This document shows, piece by piece, positions 1-10,300 of a stretch of 64,000 nt of DNA. The stretch comes from Pirellula sp. (GTDB taxonomy: Bacteria > Planctomycetota > Planctomycetia > Pirellulales > Pirellulaceae): assembly GCA_021300155.1 (NCBI GenBank), contig JAJTID010000051.1, forward strand, positions 1 through 64,000. Reading direction: 5' to 3'. The position numbers were made by a program, and so were the translations under genes. The notes under the pieces were generated by a model. The model saw only the letters and a program-made list of their open reading frames with translations. It was not told the DNA's origin and made no database searches. Every line of letters begins with the position of its first letter. Positions within the stretch are counted from its first letter, which is position 1.

Positions 1-368
1 AAGCCGCAAAAACAACGCCAAAAAGAGCTAAGACATAGTGCATTAGCCATCAAAACTTCAGGACTCAAGTGGCCTTTTTTTCGACTGCCAAAACCAATTT
101 TTGGCTGCCAGACTGGCCTTTTTTTCGACTGCCATTTCCACTAAAGCCACATCGCTCTGCCAAGGCTCGTATTCGACCGTGAAACATGGTATCGAGACGA
201 TAGACGCTCCCAACTGTATCTATGGTAATTTTGCCGAAAACGCGCCAAGATCCATGCCAGCACCGGGCTAAGATAGGTTACCATATAAAGCCTACCAATC
301 TCTCGTGACCCTCTTCACGCGATTGAATCTGGACTTAGCTATCGACAATTTCTTCCAGGAAATAGACC
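1..368. other. Gene-free left edge with short repeats
   Basis: I see no convincing coding sequence here. The stretch contains two identical 20-base copies of a GGCC-T7-CGACTGCCA element (71-90 and 115-134). Between them is a short inverted repeat, GCCAAAA...TTTTGGC (about 87-107). The T-tracts and small stem could belong to the terminator of a gene lying to the left of the window, but this cannot be judged from here. The right-hand part is the upstream region of the TlpA-like gene that starts at 369. Confidence 0.5.
71..134. repeat. Two direct copies of a 20-bp T-tract element
   Basis: The same 20-base sequence, GGCC followed by seven T and CGACTGCCA, occurs at 71-90 and at 115-134, 44 bases apart start to start. 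The spacer carries a related GGCTGCCA. No gene covers it. Function unknown; it may be a duplicated terminator tail or a small dispersed repeat. Confidence 0.6.
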
Positions 369-1670
369 ATGAAATGTCCATTCGTTGGATCTCGTTGGCA
401 ATCGATTCTACTACGCATCGCAGGCGTTCTTGCCATCAGTGCTTCAATCGAAACCCCCATTTACTCGCAGTCACTCGAGAACACCTTTCCCAACGAATGG
501 TATGTACGCGATGGTGAAGGACTCGAGGAGCTTCGCAACCTCGAAGGCAAACCCGCACAAGAGATCTCGATTGCGGAATGGAAAGGGGAAGCCTCGCCAC
601 TAGCACAGCTCAAAGGAAAAGTCGTCGTGCTCGACTTTTGGGCCACGTGGTGCGGTCCATGTATGGCCGCGATCCCAAAGAATATCGAGTTCATCAACAA
701 GTACAAAGACAAAGGTGTAGCTCTCATCGGAATCCATGACGCGAAGTCCGGTTGGGACTCCGTCGACAAAGTGATTAGCGAAAAGGGAATCGAGTACCCG
801 GTCGGTTTGGATGCTGCCGAGGGTGATTCGGCCAAAGCCTATGCATTGAAATTTTGGCCCACGTATTTCGTTATCGATCGAGATGGAATCGTCCGCGGTG
901 CCGGGATCAAGCCGAACAAAATCGAAGAAGCTGTCGAAATAATATTAGGTGGATCTTCGACCATGAGTACTCCAGTTACCAAGATCGCGAGCTTTCCTGA
1001 TCGTTGGTTCCTCGGAGGTGAAAAACGATCGAAAGAATCACAAAGTATTGTTGGCAAGAAGATACCCAAATTCGAAATCAACGACTGGATCGGTTCGAAA
1101 GTGGAACGAGACGATTGGGAGCAACGTGTTCGTGTCGTTCAATTCGTCAGACCCGAACTCTCGCCTTCGATGGATCAATTGGCAAAACTACAGTCGGTAG
1201 CGGAGCGATTTGCAAAACAAGGGGTCGTATTTGTTGCTGTTTGCGATGCTCGGTCCGACAAGTCCCGTATGGAATCCATCGTGGAGGAAAAACGCATCGA
1301 GATTCCGATCGCCATGGATCGACCTTCTGAAAAAGGGGCGAATAGGATAGGAAGTATGGGTGATTCCTTGGGAATCAAATTTGCGCCAACTACACTGGTG
1401 GTGGATCGGTCAGGAGTCCTGCGAGCGTCCGGGGTCAAGCCTGACTTCCTCGATAGTATGCTGAACCAATTGCTGGCAGAGTCGACCCCGATCCTAGAGA
1501 CTGTAGTCGACGAAGCGGACAAAGTAGAAGTACGCAAAGCGGATTCTCCCAAAGAGAAGACCGACAGCAAGGCGACTGACAATCCCCCTCCATCACCTGC
1601 AACTACAACACCTGCCAATCCATCGAAAGAGGATTCACCCGCTCCGTCGTCCGAATCCAAAAAACCATAA
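369..1670 (+). CDS. TlpA-like protein with two thioredoxin-fold domains
   Basis: Exported thiol-disulfide oxidoreductase of the TlpA/ResA type, 433 residues. The N-terminus (about 10-34) is a signal peptide or anchor. The first thioredoxin-fold domain (about 60-195) has a full WCGPC active site at residues 94-98, followed by a typical cis-Pro region (FWPTYFVID). A second thioredoxin-like domain (about 230-375) keeps the fold pattern and the APTTLVVD segment, but has FVRPELSPS where the CxxC should be. It therefore cannot do disulfide chemistry and may only bind partners. The C-terminal 55 residues are Ser/Pro/Lys-rich and probably disordered. The gene ends 34 bases before moxR and probably heads the operon. 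Family assignment is secure; the substrate is unknown. Confidence 0.88.
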   Translation: MKCPFVGSRWQSILLRIAGVLAISASIETPIYSQSLENTFPNEWYVRDGEGLEELRNLEGKPAQEISIAEWKGEASPLAQLKGKVVVLDFWATWCGPCMAAIPKNIEFINKYKDKGVALIGIHDAKSGWDSVDKVISEKGIEYPVGLDAAEGDSAKAYALKFWPTYFVIDRDGIVRGAGIKPNKIEEAVEIILGGSSTMSTPVTKIASFPDRWFLGGEKRSKESQSIVGKKIPKFEINDWIGSKVERDDWEQRVRVVQFVRPELSPSMDQLAKLQSVAERFAKQGVVFVAVCDARSDKSRMESIVEEKRIEIPIAMDRPSEKGANRIGSMGDSLGIKFAPTTLVVDRSGVLRASGVKPDFLDSMLNQLLAESTPILETVVDEADKVEVRKADSPKEKTDSKATDNPPPSPATTTPANPSKEDSPAPSSESKKP

Positions 1671-1704
1671 TCCCAACTCATCTTCGCAAACAAGTAAAGC
1701 ATCC

Positions 1705-2688
1705 ATGATCCAAGCGGAAGAAGTGAAACAGTCGGAGTTTGCCCGTATCGTTCGGGAGCATGTTGCCAAAACAGTTGTTGGCCAACAAGCAGTCGTCGAA
1801 CGGGTGATGATTGCATTGCTGACGGGGGGGCATCTTCTTCTAGAAGGGGTTCCAGGAATTGCAAAAACGTTGTTGGTTCAAACGGTTAGCAAAGCCATTG
1901 ACCTGCAGTTCAAGCGGGTGCAGTTCACGATCGACTTGCTACCCTCCGATATTGTTGGCTCTGAAATCTTGGACCAAAAGTCGAGTGAGTTTCGGATTCA
2001 CAAAGGACCGGTCTTTACGAATCTACTTCTTGCCGACGAAATCAACCGTGCTAGCCCGAAAGTCCAGTCAGCACTCTTGGAAGCAATGCAAGAGCGGAAG
2101 GTGTCGATCGGTGATCAAACGCACGTGCTTCCAGCCCCGTTCCTTGTGATCGCAACCCAAAACCCGGTCGAGCAAGCGGGTACGTTTGAATTGCCCGAAG
2201 CTCAGTTAGATCGCTTTATGCTCTGCCATCGTTTGAGCTATCCTGGTCAAGAAGACGAGACCGAAGTGGTTCGACGAAGTCTGAAGTTGCAATTGATGAG
2301 ACATGGAGCTGGGGCCGTTCCGATGTCGGCGTTTGATGCGATCAAAGAGTCAGGACTGCTTCATATTAGCGACTTGACCGAAGCGATGAGTAAAGTGCAA
2401 GAAGTGCATGTGAGCGAAGTCTTTATCCGCGATTGTGTCGAACTGATTCATCGAACTCGCAATCATCCCAAGATTGAATTGGGTTGCAGTCCGCGCGCGG
2501 CGCTCTCGCTGGTTCAAGCATCCAGGGCCCGCGCATTTCTTTACGGAAGAGACTTCGTCGTGCCCGAGGATTTGTTTGTTCTCGCAGAAGATGTCATTTT
2601 GCACCGCATCCGTCTCACCTACGAAGCGCTCGCGGATGGCCATCGCCCTGCTGCCGTGCTTCAGGAACTCCTCGAGTCGATGACCTAG
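1705..2688 (+). CDS. MoxR-family AAA+ ATPase
   Basis: AAA+ ATPase of the MoxR class, 327 residues, the usual family length. It shows a Walker A motif GVPGIAKT, Walker B LLADEINRASPK and the strongly conserved ATQNPVEQAGTFELPEAQ sensor-1 region with DRF. MoxR proteins act as chaperone-like remodelers that work with VWA-domain proteins, and two VWA genes plus a DUF58 gene follow directly. It is the second gene of the operon; the next gene starts 28 bases downstream. The physiological substrate cannot be read from the sequence. Confidence 0.95.
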   Translation: MIQAEEVKQSEFARIVREHVAKTVVGQQAVVERVMIALLTGGHLLLEGVPGIAKTLLVQTVSKAIDLQFKRVQFTIDLLPSDIVGSEILDQKSSEFRIHKGPVFTNLLLADEINRASPKVQSALLEAMQERKVSIGDQTHVLPAPFLVIATQNPVEQAGTFELPEAQLDRFMLCHRLSYPGQEDETEVVRRSLKLQLMRHGAGAVPMSAFDAIKESGLLHISDLTEAMSKVQEVHVSEVFIRDCVELIHRTRNHPKIELGCSPRAALSLVQASRARAFLYGRDFVVPEDLFVLAEDVILHRIRLTYEALADGHRPAAVLQELLESMT

Positions 2689-2715
2689 AGGATTGAGAGT
2701 GTAGGGGCAAACCGC

Positions 2716-3588
2716 ATGAAGGCGATTGAGCAAAAGGCAAAGCTACGTTCACCTAAGAGGCTTCCGCATGCCGATTTCGAATTGGTAGCTCGACGATTGG
2801 CGGATGAACTTGCTTTCGGTTCCGACACGTCGATGTTTGTTGGTAGCGGACTGGAATATGCCCAGTCTCGTCCTTACGAACCCGGAGACTCCGTCAGGCA
2901 ACTCGATTGGCGATTGACGGCGAAAACGGGAAAGCCATTTGTGAAACAATATGAAACACTTCGCCGCATCTCGATCTACTTGATCGTGGATACATCTTCC
3001 TCGATGAGCGTTTCATCGATCCCATTTTCAAAACAAGATATGGCGATTTGGATTGCATCTGCCCTAGGTTTGGCAGGGCAACGTCGGTTGAGCCCGGTAG
3101 CTGTCGTCGGGGGAGGAGAACGCGAAACGCGATTGGAACCAAGTCTGTCGCAGGGAGACTTCTGGCAATCGCTTGAACCGTTGCGATCGCGAGCACGCGG
3201 CGAGACAACCCAAATGGGATCGCGACTTCAGTCCTTAGAACCACGGCTCCAACGTTCGAGCATTCTCTTTGCCATTACCGATTTGCATGATCCCGAGATC
3301 GGAACGAGCCTCAGACACGCGGCGCAAAAACACGACGTGGTGGTCTTGCATCTTGAAGATCCTGCCGAGCGGACCCGAATGCGTGCAGGCTTCTTTCGAG
3401 GTATCGAAGCTGAAACGGGCAGGATGTTCTTAGGGGGAGGATTGCAACGATGGCGCGGTGAATTGCCCATCGTTCAAGAACTGATCGGAGCAGGTATCAG
3501 TTATCTGCATTTGCGAACCGATCTTCCGTTCATACCTCCGCTTCGTCATTTCTTGGCATCGCGGGCGATGCTGATGAAGGGGAGCTGA
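2716..3588 (+). CDS. DUF58 protein (VWA-like fold)
   Basis: DUF58 family protein of 290 residues. The diagnostic family stretch is RPYEPGDSVRQLDWRLTAKT (about residues 53-72). A VWA-like segment with a MIDAS-type DTSSSMSV motif follows at about residues 93-100. DUF58 proteins sit next to MoxR in nearly all Bat-type operons and are thought to be partners of that ATPase at the membrane. The stop codon overlaps the next start (TGATG at 3586-3590), which implies translational coupling. No transmembrane segment is evident. Confidence 0.93.
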   Translation: MKAIEQKAKLRSPKRLPHADFELVARRLADELAFGSDTSMFVGSGLEYAQSRPYEPGDSVRQLDWRLTAKTGKPFVKQYETLRRISIYLIVDTSSSMSVSSIPFSKQDMAIWIASALGLAGQRRLSPVAVVGGGERETRLEPSLSQGDFWQSLEPLRSRARGETTQMGSRLQSLEPRLQRSSILFAITDLHDPEIGTSLRHAAQKHDVVVLHLEDPAERTRMRAGFFRGIEAETGRMFLGGGLQRWRGELPIVQELIGAGISYLHLRTDLPFIPPLRHFLASRAMLMKGS

Positions 3589-4520
3589 TGAACCGACATC
3601 CATCCGAACGAACCCAAAACCATATTGCGATATTGCTGTCTTGTATCGGTTTTTGCTTAAGTTTGGTTGCATTGCGTTCTTTGTATGGCTTTGATGATTC
3701 TTCTCGAGTGACGCAAGCGGAACGTGGTATAACCCAATCGCTTGAGTTTCGTTACCAAGGGAGAATATTGCACGTTCGCCCTCAACGCGAATTCGATGCT
3801 CCAATAAGTGTTCGGCTGCAACGCGTAAATGAACACGGATCGAATTATGAAGCTCGATTTATTGGCAATCGCGAGGGCCGTTTTGATTTGCGAGAGTATC
3901 TCGAGCATGTAGATGGAACTCCGCCCAACGATTTGCCTTCTATGCCAGTGCAGATCGTGTCGATGCTCCCAAAAGATCAGCGGAGTGATCTATTTGATTC
4001 GACCGTCTACCGCCCCAAAATTGTAGGGGGATATCGTTTCGCGTGGATCATCGGCGGGCTATTGTGGATTTCGATTCCATGCATCCTATGGGGAATCCGA
4101 CACTGGAAAAAACCACCCGTTGCGCCCGTGGCCGCTGAAGTCAAGGAACCAACCGTTGCAGAACAATTGCGACCGCTGATTGAAGCCGCCGCACACCGGC
4201 CATTGTCGACCGTAGAAAAAGGGCGATTGGAGTTACTGCTTTATCACTTCTGGCGAGAACGAGGTGCCCTGACGCACGACAACATGGCCGATTCGATCCG
4301 TAAACTGCGTACACTTCCGGAGGCCGGTGAGTTGTTTCGAGTTGTCGAAACCTGGTTGCATAGCAATCCGGAAGACTCGTCGGTCGATCGATCGCCAGAA
4401 GCAATCCTTGCAATACTCAAGCCTTACCAGTCCTCGGAGGACTCTGCGAATGATGAAGCAAACGTTCCCCATTTCGCAAGGCCAGAGATGCAGCCAACAG
4501 GACAAGGAGTTGCGCGATGA
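3588..4520 (+). CDS. Bat-operon membrane protein, unknown family
   Basis: Protein of 310 residues. A hydrophobic segment lies near the N-terminus (about 12-32), followed by an extracytoplasmic region of about 110 residues, a second hydrophobic helix at about 145-168 and a cytoplasmic tail with helical character. This two-helix layout and its place between the DUF58 and VWA genes match the DUF4381/BatD-like components of MoxR operons, but I see no signature motif. The gene is coupled to both neighbours: TGATG with the DUF58 gene and ATGA with the VWA gene at 4517. Role inferred from context only. Confidence 0.75.
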   Translation: MNRHPSERTQNHIAILLSCIGFCLSLVALRSLYGFDDSSRVTQAERGITQSLEFRYQGRILHVRPQREFDAPISVRLQRVNEHGSNYEARFIGNREGRFDLREYLEHVDGTPPNDLPSMPVQIVSMLPKDQRSDLFDSTVYRPKIVGGYRFAWIIGGLLWISIPCILWGIRHWKKPPVAPVAAEVKEPTVAEQLRPLIEAAAHRPLSTVEKGRLELLLYHFWRERGALTHDNMADSIRKLRTLPEAGELFRVVETWLHSNPEDSSVDRSPEAILAILKPYQSSEDSANDEANVPHFARPEMQPTGQGVAR

Positions 4521-5422
4521 CATTTGCTCATCATTGGGTGTTGCTACTCATTATCGTCCCTGTGGTCCTTTGTGTTTGGATGCTGCAACGAAGGACTTGG
4601 GGGGTTGCTATGCCTTACGATCATGGCGATCACAAACCTCGACGAATGCTTCACGGATTGTTGCGGTTCTTGGAATTGATTCCGATGCTTATCTTGATTG
4701 TTGTGTTAATTGTCATCGCTCGACCGCAAGTTCAGCGAATCCCACGCGAAGAACGGGTGCTCAACAACATCCTCATTTGCATGGACGTGTCTGCGAGCAT
4801 GTCCATCGATAATCGATACGAGATGGCCAGGAAAGCGATGGAAGAATTCATCGATTCGAGAGACGGAGATGCGTTGGGGTTCACCCTTTTCGGCACCCAG
4901 CAGATTCGCTGGACACCGCTGACGAAGGATATTGCAACGATCAAACGAGCGTTACCATTCGCCAACCCGAGAAATCAGCCTCCGTTTATGGGTGGCACCA
5001 TGATCGGTGCGGCGCTCCGTTTTTGCAGGGACAACATGGTGCGAGAAGCACCGGAAGGAGATCGATTGCTATTGTTGGTTTCGGATGGCGTCAGCGCGGA
5101 TGTCAATAGCGGTAACTCGAGCGAGTTTGCTGACGAAATGAAGGCTGCGAACATTACGGTCTACCATATTCACGTAGGCACCGATCCAACACCACCCGAC
5201 GTGATCGATATTGCCAATAGCACCGGCGGGGAGTCTTTTGTAGCAACCGACGCTGGCGGCCTAAAGCGGATTTTTCGACATATCGATCGCATGAAGCCTG
5301 CTCGATTCAAACCCGCAACGGCGATTCCCATGGACTTCTATCAACCCTTCGCTGCGATCGGTCTCTGCCTGCTCGGAGTGCTGGGCGTCAGTGCATTCGG
5401 ATTGAGGTTCACGCCATGGTGA
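4517..5422 (+). CDS. BatA-like VWA-domain membrane protein
   Basis: VWA protein of 301 residues with the Bat layout. There is an N-terminal helix (about 5-25), a second helix at about 53-72, then a VWA domain (about 85-275) and a final helix near the C-terminus (about 277-297). The MIDAS is intact: DVSASMS, a conserved Thr in GGTMIGAAL and a later Asp in LVSDGVSAD. VWA domains bind divalent metal and protein partners. The start overlaps the previous stop by four bases and its stop overlaps the next start by seven (5416-5422). Confidence 0.92.
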   Translation: MTFAHHWVLLLIIVPVVLCVWMLQRRTWGVAMPYDHGDHKPRRMLHGLLRFLELIPMLILIVVLIVIARPQVQRIPREERVLNNILICMDVSASMSIDNRYEMARKAMEEFIDSRDGDALGFTLFGTQQIRWTPLTKDIATIKRALPFANPRNQPPFMGGTMIGAALRFCRDNMVREAPEGDRLLLLVSDGVSADVNSGNSSEFADEMKAANITVYHIHVGTDPTPPDVIDIANSTGGESFVATDAGGLKRIFRHIDRMKPARFKPATAIPMDFYQPFAAIGLCLLGVLGVSAFGLRFTPW

Positions 5423-6501
5423 CACTATTCCAAGGGATGGCGCCGTCGTCAGCCGCACTCGTCATCGCGCTTTTGTTTACCGTTGCTGTAGCGTTGGCGG
5501 AATGGCTTCATCAGCGCCGCGTTGTGCGCGTCGCCTATCTCGCGTTCGGCGACAAGGGAGGCCCTCGTCGTTGGGTGTATTCGGTGCCCGTTCTTCGAAC
5601 GCTCAGTGTCGCTTTGGCTGTTTGGGGAATGGCGGTTTTACTATTCCTGGAACCCTCAGCTGTGGATAAGGAACCAACCAGCGAAGCCTCAAAGCATCTT
5701 CTCGTCTGTTTGGATGCTTCTCCAAGCATGTTCGTAGAAGACTCGGGTCCCGATGGAAAGACGAAACGCGCGATTTGGGCAGGTGAAGTCATACAAGCGA
5801 TCCTGGATCGACTGGATACCGAAACGACACGTGTCACAGTCTTTGCCGTATATACGAAGTCGATTCCGGTGATCGAAGATACCTTTGACATGAATGTCGT
5901 TCGAAATTTGCTCGATGGATTGCCGTTATACGCAGCGTTTGATTCCGGATCGACGAAGCTATCGACAGGAATCAATGATGCTCTGACGTACGCCAAACAA
6001 TGGAAGCCCGATTCGAGCACATTGCTGATCGTCAGTGATGGTGATTCCGACGAACGTCCACAAATACGTTCGATACCTTCATCGATTGCCGACACGATTA
6101 TCGTAGGAGTTGGAGATCCGGTTCGACCGACGGTGATTTCTGGACATCGATCGACTCAGGATGTTGCGTCCCTCAAGTCGCTCGCTAGCAAGATGAAAGG
6201 GGTATATCACCAAGGCAACAACAAACACTTGCCGAGCAATATCCTCAACAAACTAACAATGGTCCGCCCCCGAATCGGTGAGGGAATGGGGCTGCGAGAG
6301 TGGGCCGTTTGGTGCATCGGCATAGGTGGTAGTATTCTCGCTATGCTTGGGCCATCGCTTCTGCTTTTCGGTAAACGTGCATCGGCGCATCCTGTTGTTC
6401 AAACAAATCCGAAGACTGGCATTGCAACGACAGGATGGAGAAAACGGCCAAAGGCTGGATTTGATTTCGCGAAGACATTTGTCGAGAAAGGAGCCTCGTG
6501 A
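5416..6501 (+). CDS. BatB-like VWA-domain membrane protein
   Basis: Second VWA protein, 361 residues, homologous in layout to the gene before it. Helices lie at about 9-25 and 57-77, then a VWA domain (about 92-285) with MIDAS residues DASPSM, the SGSTKLSTGI Thr region and IVSDGDSDE. A terminal helix sits at about 300-320, followed by a basic tail. Paired VWA genes behind moxR are typical of the bacteroidete/planctomycete Bat cluster. Overlaps with both neighbours suggest one transcript and coupled translation. Confidence 0.92.
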   Translation: MVTLFQGMAPSSAALVIALLFTVAVALAEWLHQRRVVRVAYLAFGDKGGPRRWVYSVPVLRTLSVALAVWGMAVLLFLEPSAVDKEPTSEASKHLLVCLDASPSMFVEDSGPDGKTKRAIWAGEVIQAILDRLDTETTRVTVFAVYTKSIPVIEDTFDMNVVRNLLDGLPLYAAFDSGSTKLSTGINDALTYAKQWKPDSSTLLIVSDGDSDERPQIRSIPSSIADTIIVGVGDPVRPTVISGHRSTQDVASLKSLASKMKGVYHQGNNKHLPSNILNKLTMVRPRIGEGMGLREWAVWCIGIGGSILAMLGPSLLLFGKRASAHPVVQTNPKTGIATTGWRKRPKAGFDFAKTFVEKGAS

Positions 6502-7379
6502 TGTTGCGAATTTGGGGTTGGAGTTTGTGGGCAATTGTCCCAGTACTAGCGATGGTATTTCATTTTGGCCCAGGCCAATCGTTGATGAAGCGAGATACGG
6601 CCGTCGATCGATTGGCCATTGCAGAACGTGCAGAATCAATCGCCGAAAAGTTGCAATCCGTAGCCCATGAAGCACAGCTCGCGACGCTTCAAGCTCGCGA
6701 CAAGAATGAACGAGACGACACCGACATCACACGTGCCGCATTGGACAGACTTCTCGCTTCAGAACAAAAGGCATATGCTGCAGCGAGCGACGCATGGAAA
6801 GAGGCTGCAGATCGCTACCACGAAGTAGAAATGCTCCTCGAAGGTAGCAAAATGGCGAACCAAATACGGTGGCTTCGCGGTCGCGCGTTGGTCCGAGCGG
6901 GCGAAGTCTTCAATGGTATCGATGAACTGCAAGCCACGCTGGATGAAGCCCTCAACGACCCATCTTCAAAGGATGCGATTGGCAAAGCAGCTTCGTTGGT
7001 CCAAGCGACTCGCGAAGAGTTGGCCGCTGCGAATTATTACGGTGCGAGACTTCTTCGTGAGGAAGGAAGATCGGCTGATATTTGGCGTCAAGTTTCCGAT
7101 ACATCACGTCAGCAGTTTCGTTACCTTGCCGAGGGTGCTTCGAAAGTAAATCAAACTGAGGCCGCACAAAATCTTCAACGCAATCTGGAACGGGTATTGG
7201 ATTTGGAACAACAAGACCGCTCTGAACTTGTTGGAAAGCCCATTCCTAAGGACTCGCCGAGAGCCAGACGACCTGGCGATGGCGAACCGAAACGAGGTAG
7301 GCCTGGTGTGGGACCGCCGCGTGGCGATCAACCTGCCAATGGTGCTTCAGGAATGATGGAAATAGGCGCAGGCTGGTAA
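6501..7379 (+). CDS. Bat-operon helical protein, unknown
   Basis: About 292 residues, unrecognised. One N-terminal membrane helix (about 5-22) is followed by a long, strongly helical, Ala/Glu/Gln-rich region of coiled-coil or TPR-like appearance (about 30-235) and a Gly/Pro/Arg-rich tail. A GTG at 6498 is in frame, but the AAGGAG at 6488-6493 is seven bases from the ATG at 6501 and only four from the GTG, so I favour the ATG. In other Bat operons this slot holds BatC-like TPR proteins; that comparison is positional only. Confidence 0.72.
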   Translation: MLRIWGWSLWAIVPVLAMVFHFGPGQSLMKRDTAVDRLAIAERAESIAEKLQSVAHEAQLATLQARDKNERDDTDITRAALDRLLASEQKAYAAASDAWKEAADRYHEVEMLLEGSKMANQIRWLRGRALVRAGEVFNGIDELQATLDEALNDPSSKDAIGKAASLVQATREELAAANYYGARLLREEGRSADIWRQVSDTSRQQFRYLAEGASKVNQTEAAQNLQRNLERVLDLEQQDRSELVGKPIPKDSPRARRPGDGEPKRGRPGVGPPRGDQPANGASGMMEIGAGW

Positions 7380-7395
7380 TTTTGCCCGAACCAAG

Positions 7396-10300
7396 ATGAA
7401 AGTAAATGTTATGTCAAGTTATCAAAAATCAGTCGCTCTCTCTTTGTTCATAGCAACTCTCTCATTCGGAGAAGGGGCGCTCTTTGCTCAAATCCCAGCA
7501 GTACCATTGGTTCCCATGCGTCGTACCAACGAGGCATTGCCGAGCGGCGAAGACACCGCGCAAACGGCCAATCGGCTTCGAGCTACTCTCGCGTTGAAAC
7601 CTCCGGCAAAAACATTGAAGGATTCGGAGGTCGCACTGCTGAAGGCGGATTACGAAAAGCTTTCGAAAGAAGATCGCGAGTCGATGGTTGCCGTCTACAA
7701 AGATCTTGGCATCGATTTGATGACCGCTTTGGGGCTTAATACACCAGAGACGGGAATAGACCCGAAAGCCGCCGCCGCAAAAAACGACCTCCTCAAAGCG
7801 ATACGCAAATTGAATTTTGCTCGGACCGCAGATAAAGTGCTGGAAGCGAGAGCGCAAATCGGACTGAAAGCGACTCCGATGCCAAGCGAGAAGGCACCTG
7901 TGGACGAGTTGGCTGGCTGGCTTCATTCCAACGTCCTCGCAGGGGAATGGTCTGCGTTGCAAGTATTTCTAAAGGACCGTGCAGGAAACGATGCTGCAGA
8001 GATTTATGCACACGTTCTTCAATCCACAAATCAAGGGGACCCAGGATTGCTCCCCGAAGAGATCCTTGCAATCTCCGAAGCTTGTCCTGCCGAGTTGACC
8101 GATTGGCAACTGTCGCTCTTAGCACAATTGTTGAAGACAGCAGCCTCTCGTTCCAGTACAGGCCCGTTACTGGAAAAGCTACGAACGGGTACGACCTTTT
8201 TCGGACCGCAAGACGATGGACGAAGAGATCGTACGGCCAAGTTTCTCTCGGAGGCTTCGCTCGCAGTCGATGCATACGGATACTTGCCTATTCTCGAACG
8301 TGCAAGAGAACGCTCCAATACCAACGCGTTGACGTCACACGCAAAGTATCACGAAGCGAGAGCCAAGGAATTGGGTGCTACACCTCAAGCTCAGACCCAT
8401 CAGCGAACCGCTTGGGACCTCTATTGCGAGATTGCTTTGATGGACAAGGCGGATTTTGCTTCGCGGCGAGAAGCGATGGGGCAAGCGATCGAGTTGCTTC
8501 CTAGCATTCCACCTGGTCCTGCAACACAGTGGTTGCAAAACGTTTTTGCCAACAAAGCGCTCGCAGCCACCGGACTGGAAGCGGTAGCTCTCAAAGCGAT
8601 GCGAATTGGTAACGAGAAGATCGGTATCCAAGAGCGAGCGTCGGCTATTTTGATGATGAAGGATTCCGTGGATGCTCTGCTGAACGATGAGACAATCGAG
8701 ATTGAACAGCTTCGGATTCCGCTGCGACTGTTAACGATGAGTTTGGTAGCAGCCGCCGAAGAAACGATTACCAAGCAAGCTGCGAAGGCCGGGGTGGCAC
8801 CGGAAACGACTTTGCTATTAAGAGCCTTGCCCGGAGAAAAATGGCGAGCCTCCATCGAACCTAGCTTAGCGGTGCGTGCCTTCAAGGCCTTTATCGGCAT
8901 TGCGCTTAGTGCAGACAATGTTGACATGGCTCTCGATCTGCTTGCCAAAGGTTTACAGCGAGCACCCGGTCAAAGTATCGAAATGGCTGACGAGTTCTTG
9001 AAGATATGGATGCTTCGATTGAATCCACCACCGGATCCGAGACGAATGCAGTCTCTCATTATTCTGGGGGGACGAACGCAACAAGCTTCAGCACCGCTCA
9101 CCCGAGGGCGGCAAGATCGCAATTTGGAAAAACTACAAACGCTACTCGATATGCTCGACAAAATCGGTGCCAATGGCCGAACGCTCGATAGAGTTGTAAC
9201 CGCTTTCTCCTCCTGCCATGGAAAAGCAGAAACGTTTCGACGCGAGACCGTCGTTGCCGTCTTGGGACCGATTGAGAAATTAGCTCCAGCAGTTTCCGCA
9301 CGTCTAGCGGAATCGATGCGATCTGGTTTGAATGGCGATTGGCGTTCGCGTGATGCGCAGAAGGCGGCAGGCAATCAACGCAGCGCTTCGGAGATTGAGG
9401 CATTGATCGAATCAGGGTATCAACTGGCGCTCGAACTCATCGACTCGGCGATGCAACAGCAACCCGACTCGTGGCGCTATGCGATGACCAAAGCCGCGTT
9501 GGCTTACGATCATATGCAGTTTCGCAAACAAAAGGATCAAGATGCTGCCGCATACAACTTGGCCAGACGTGATCTGTTCAAAGCCTTTGGCGATGCTGCC
9601 AAACAATACCAAGCAGCCGTGATTCGAGGTGAGCTTCGCGAAGATCCAGGTGTTTACATGACTTGGTTTAGTATTGCGCTCGGTTCCAGCGATCTCGATG
9701 CTTTGAAAGCCGATGACTTGCTTACTGAAGGTGCAGAAAACAATGACCAGATGCAGCTCATACGCAACCAGATATTAGAGATGCCGCCAGAGATGGCAGC
9801 ATCCCATCTAGGGGAGTTTGCACGTCGAATAACTGAAAAACTGCCGAACATGACGCCTGAAGTCAAGCCAGGTGTTGTTCGTAGAGCAAATGAAGTCGTC
9901 GGGGACCATCCACAAGGTGCTTTGCTCCGCCAGACACTCGATCTCTACAACGATTTGCTCCGAAACGAACTATATCTCCATGTAGCCATCGACGGAGATG
10001 ATCACGTAGGAACCAAGCCGTTCGGTGCCACAATTTCGCTTCGATACACAGCCGCCATCGGTCGTGAATTGGGCGGATTCAATCAGTATCTGCAGAACAA
10101 TGTTTACACTTACATTTCGGGTAGATACCAGCCCACGAACTTTCGAGATCGTTTTGAAAAGACGTTGACGCAAGCGTTTTCGGATGATCTGGAACTGATT
10201 CACGTTGGATTCTTTGATTCCATGAACCCACCGAAACCAATTCAAGTTGAAGGAAAAAGTGGTTGGGAAGAGAAGCCACTTTGCTACCTTGTGTTGAAAG

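Noticed and set aside
1175-1864. Minus-strand open frame of 229 codons
   Set aside because: It lies opposite the TlpA-like and moxR genes, which have clear domains; its protein shows no domain and it is a shadow frame.
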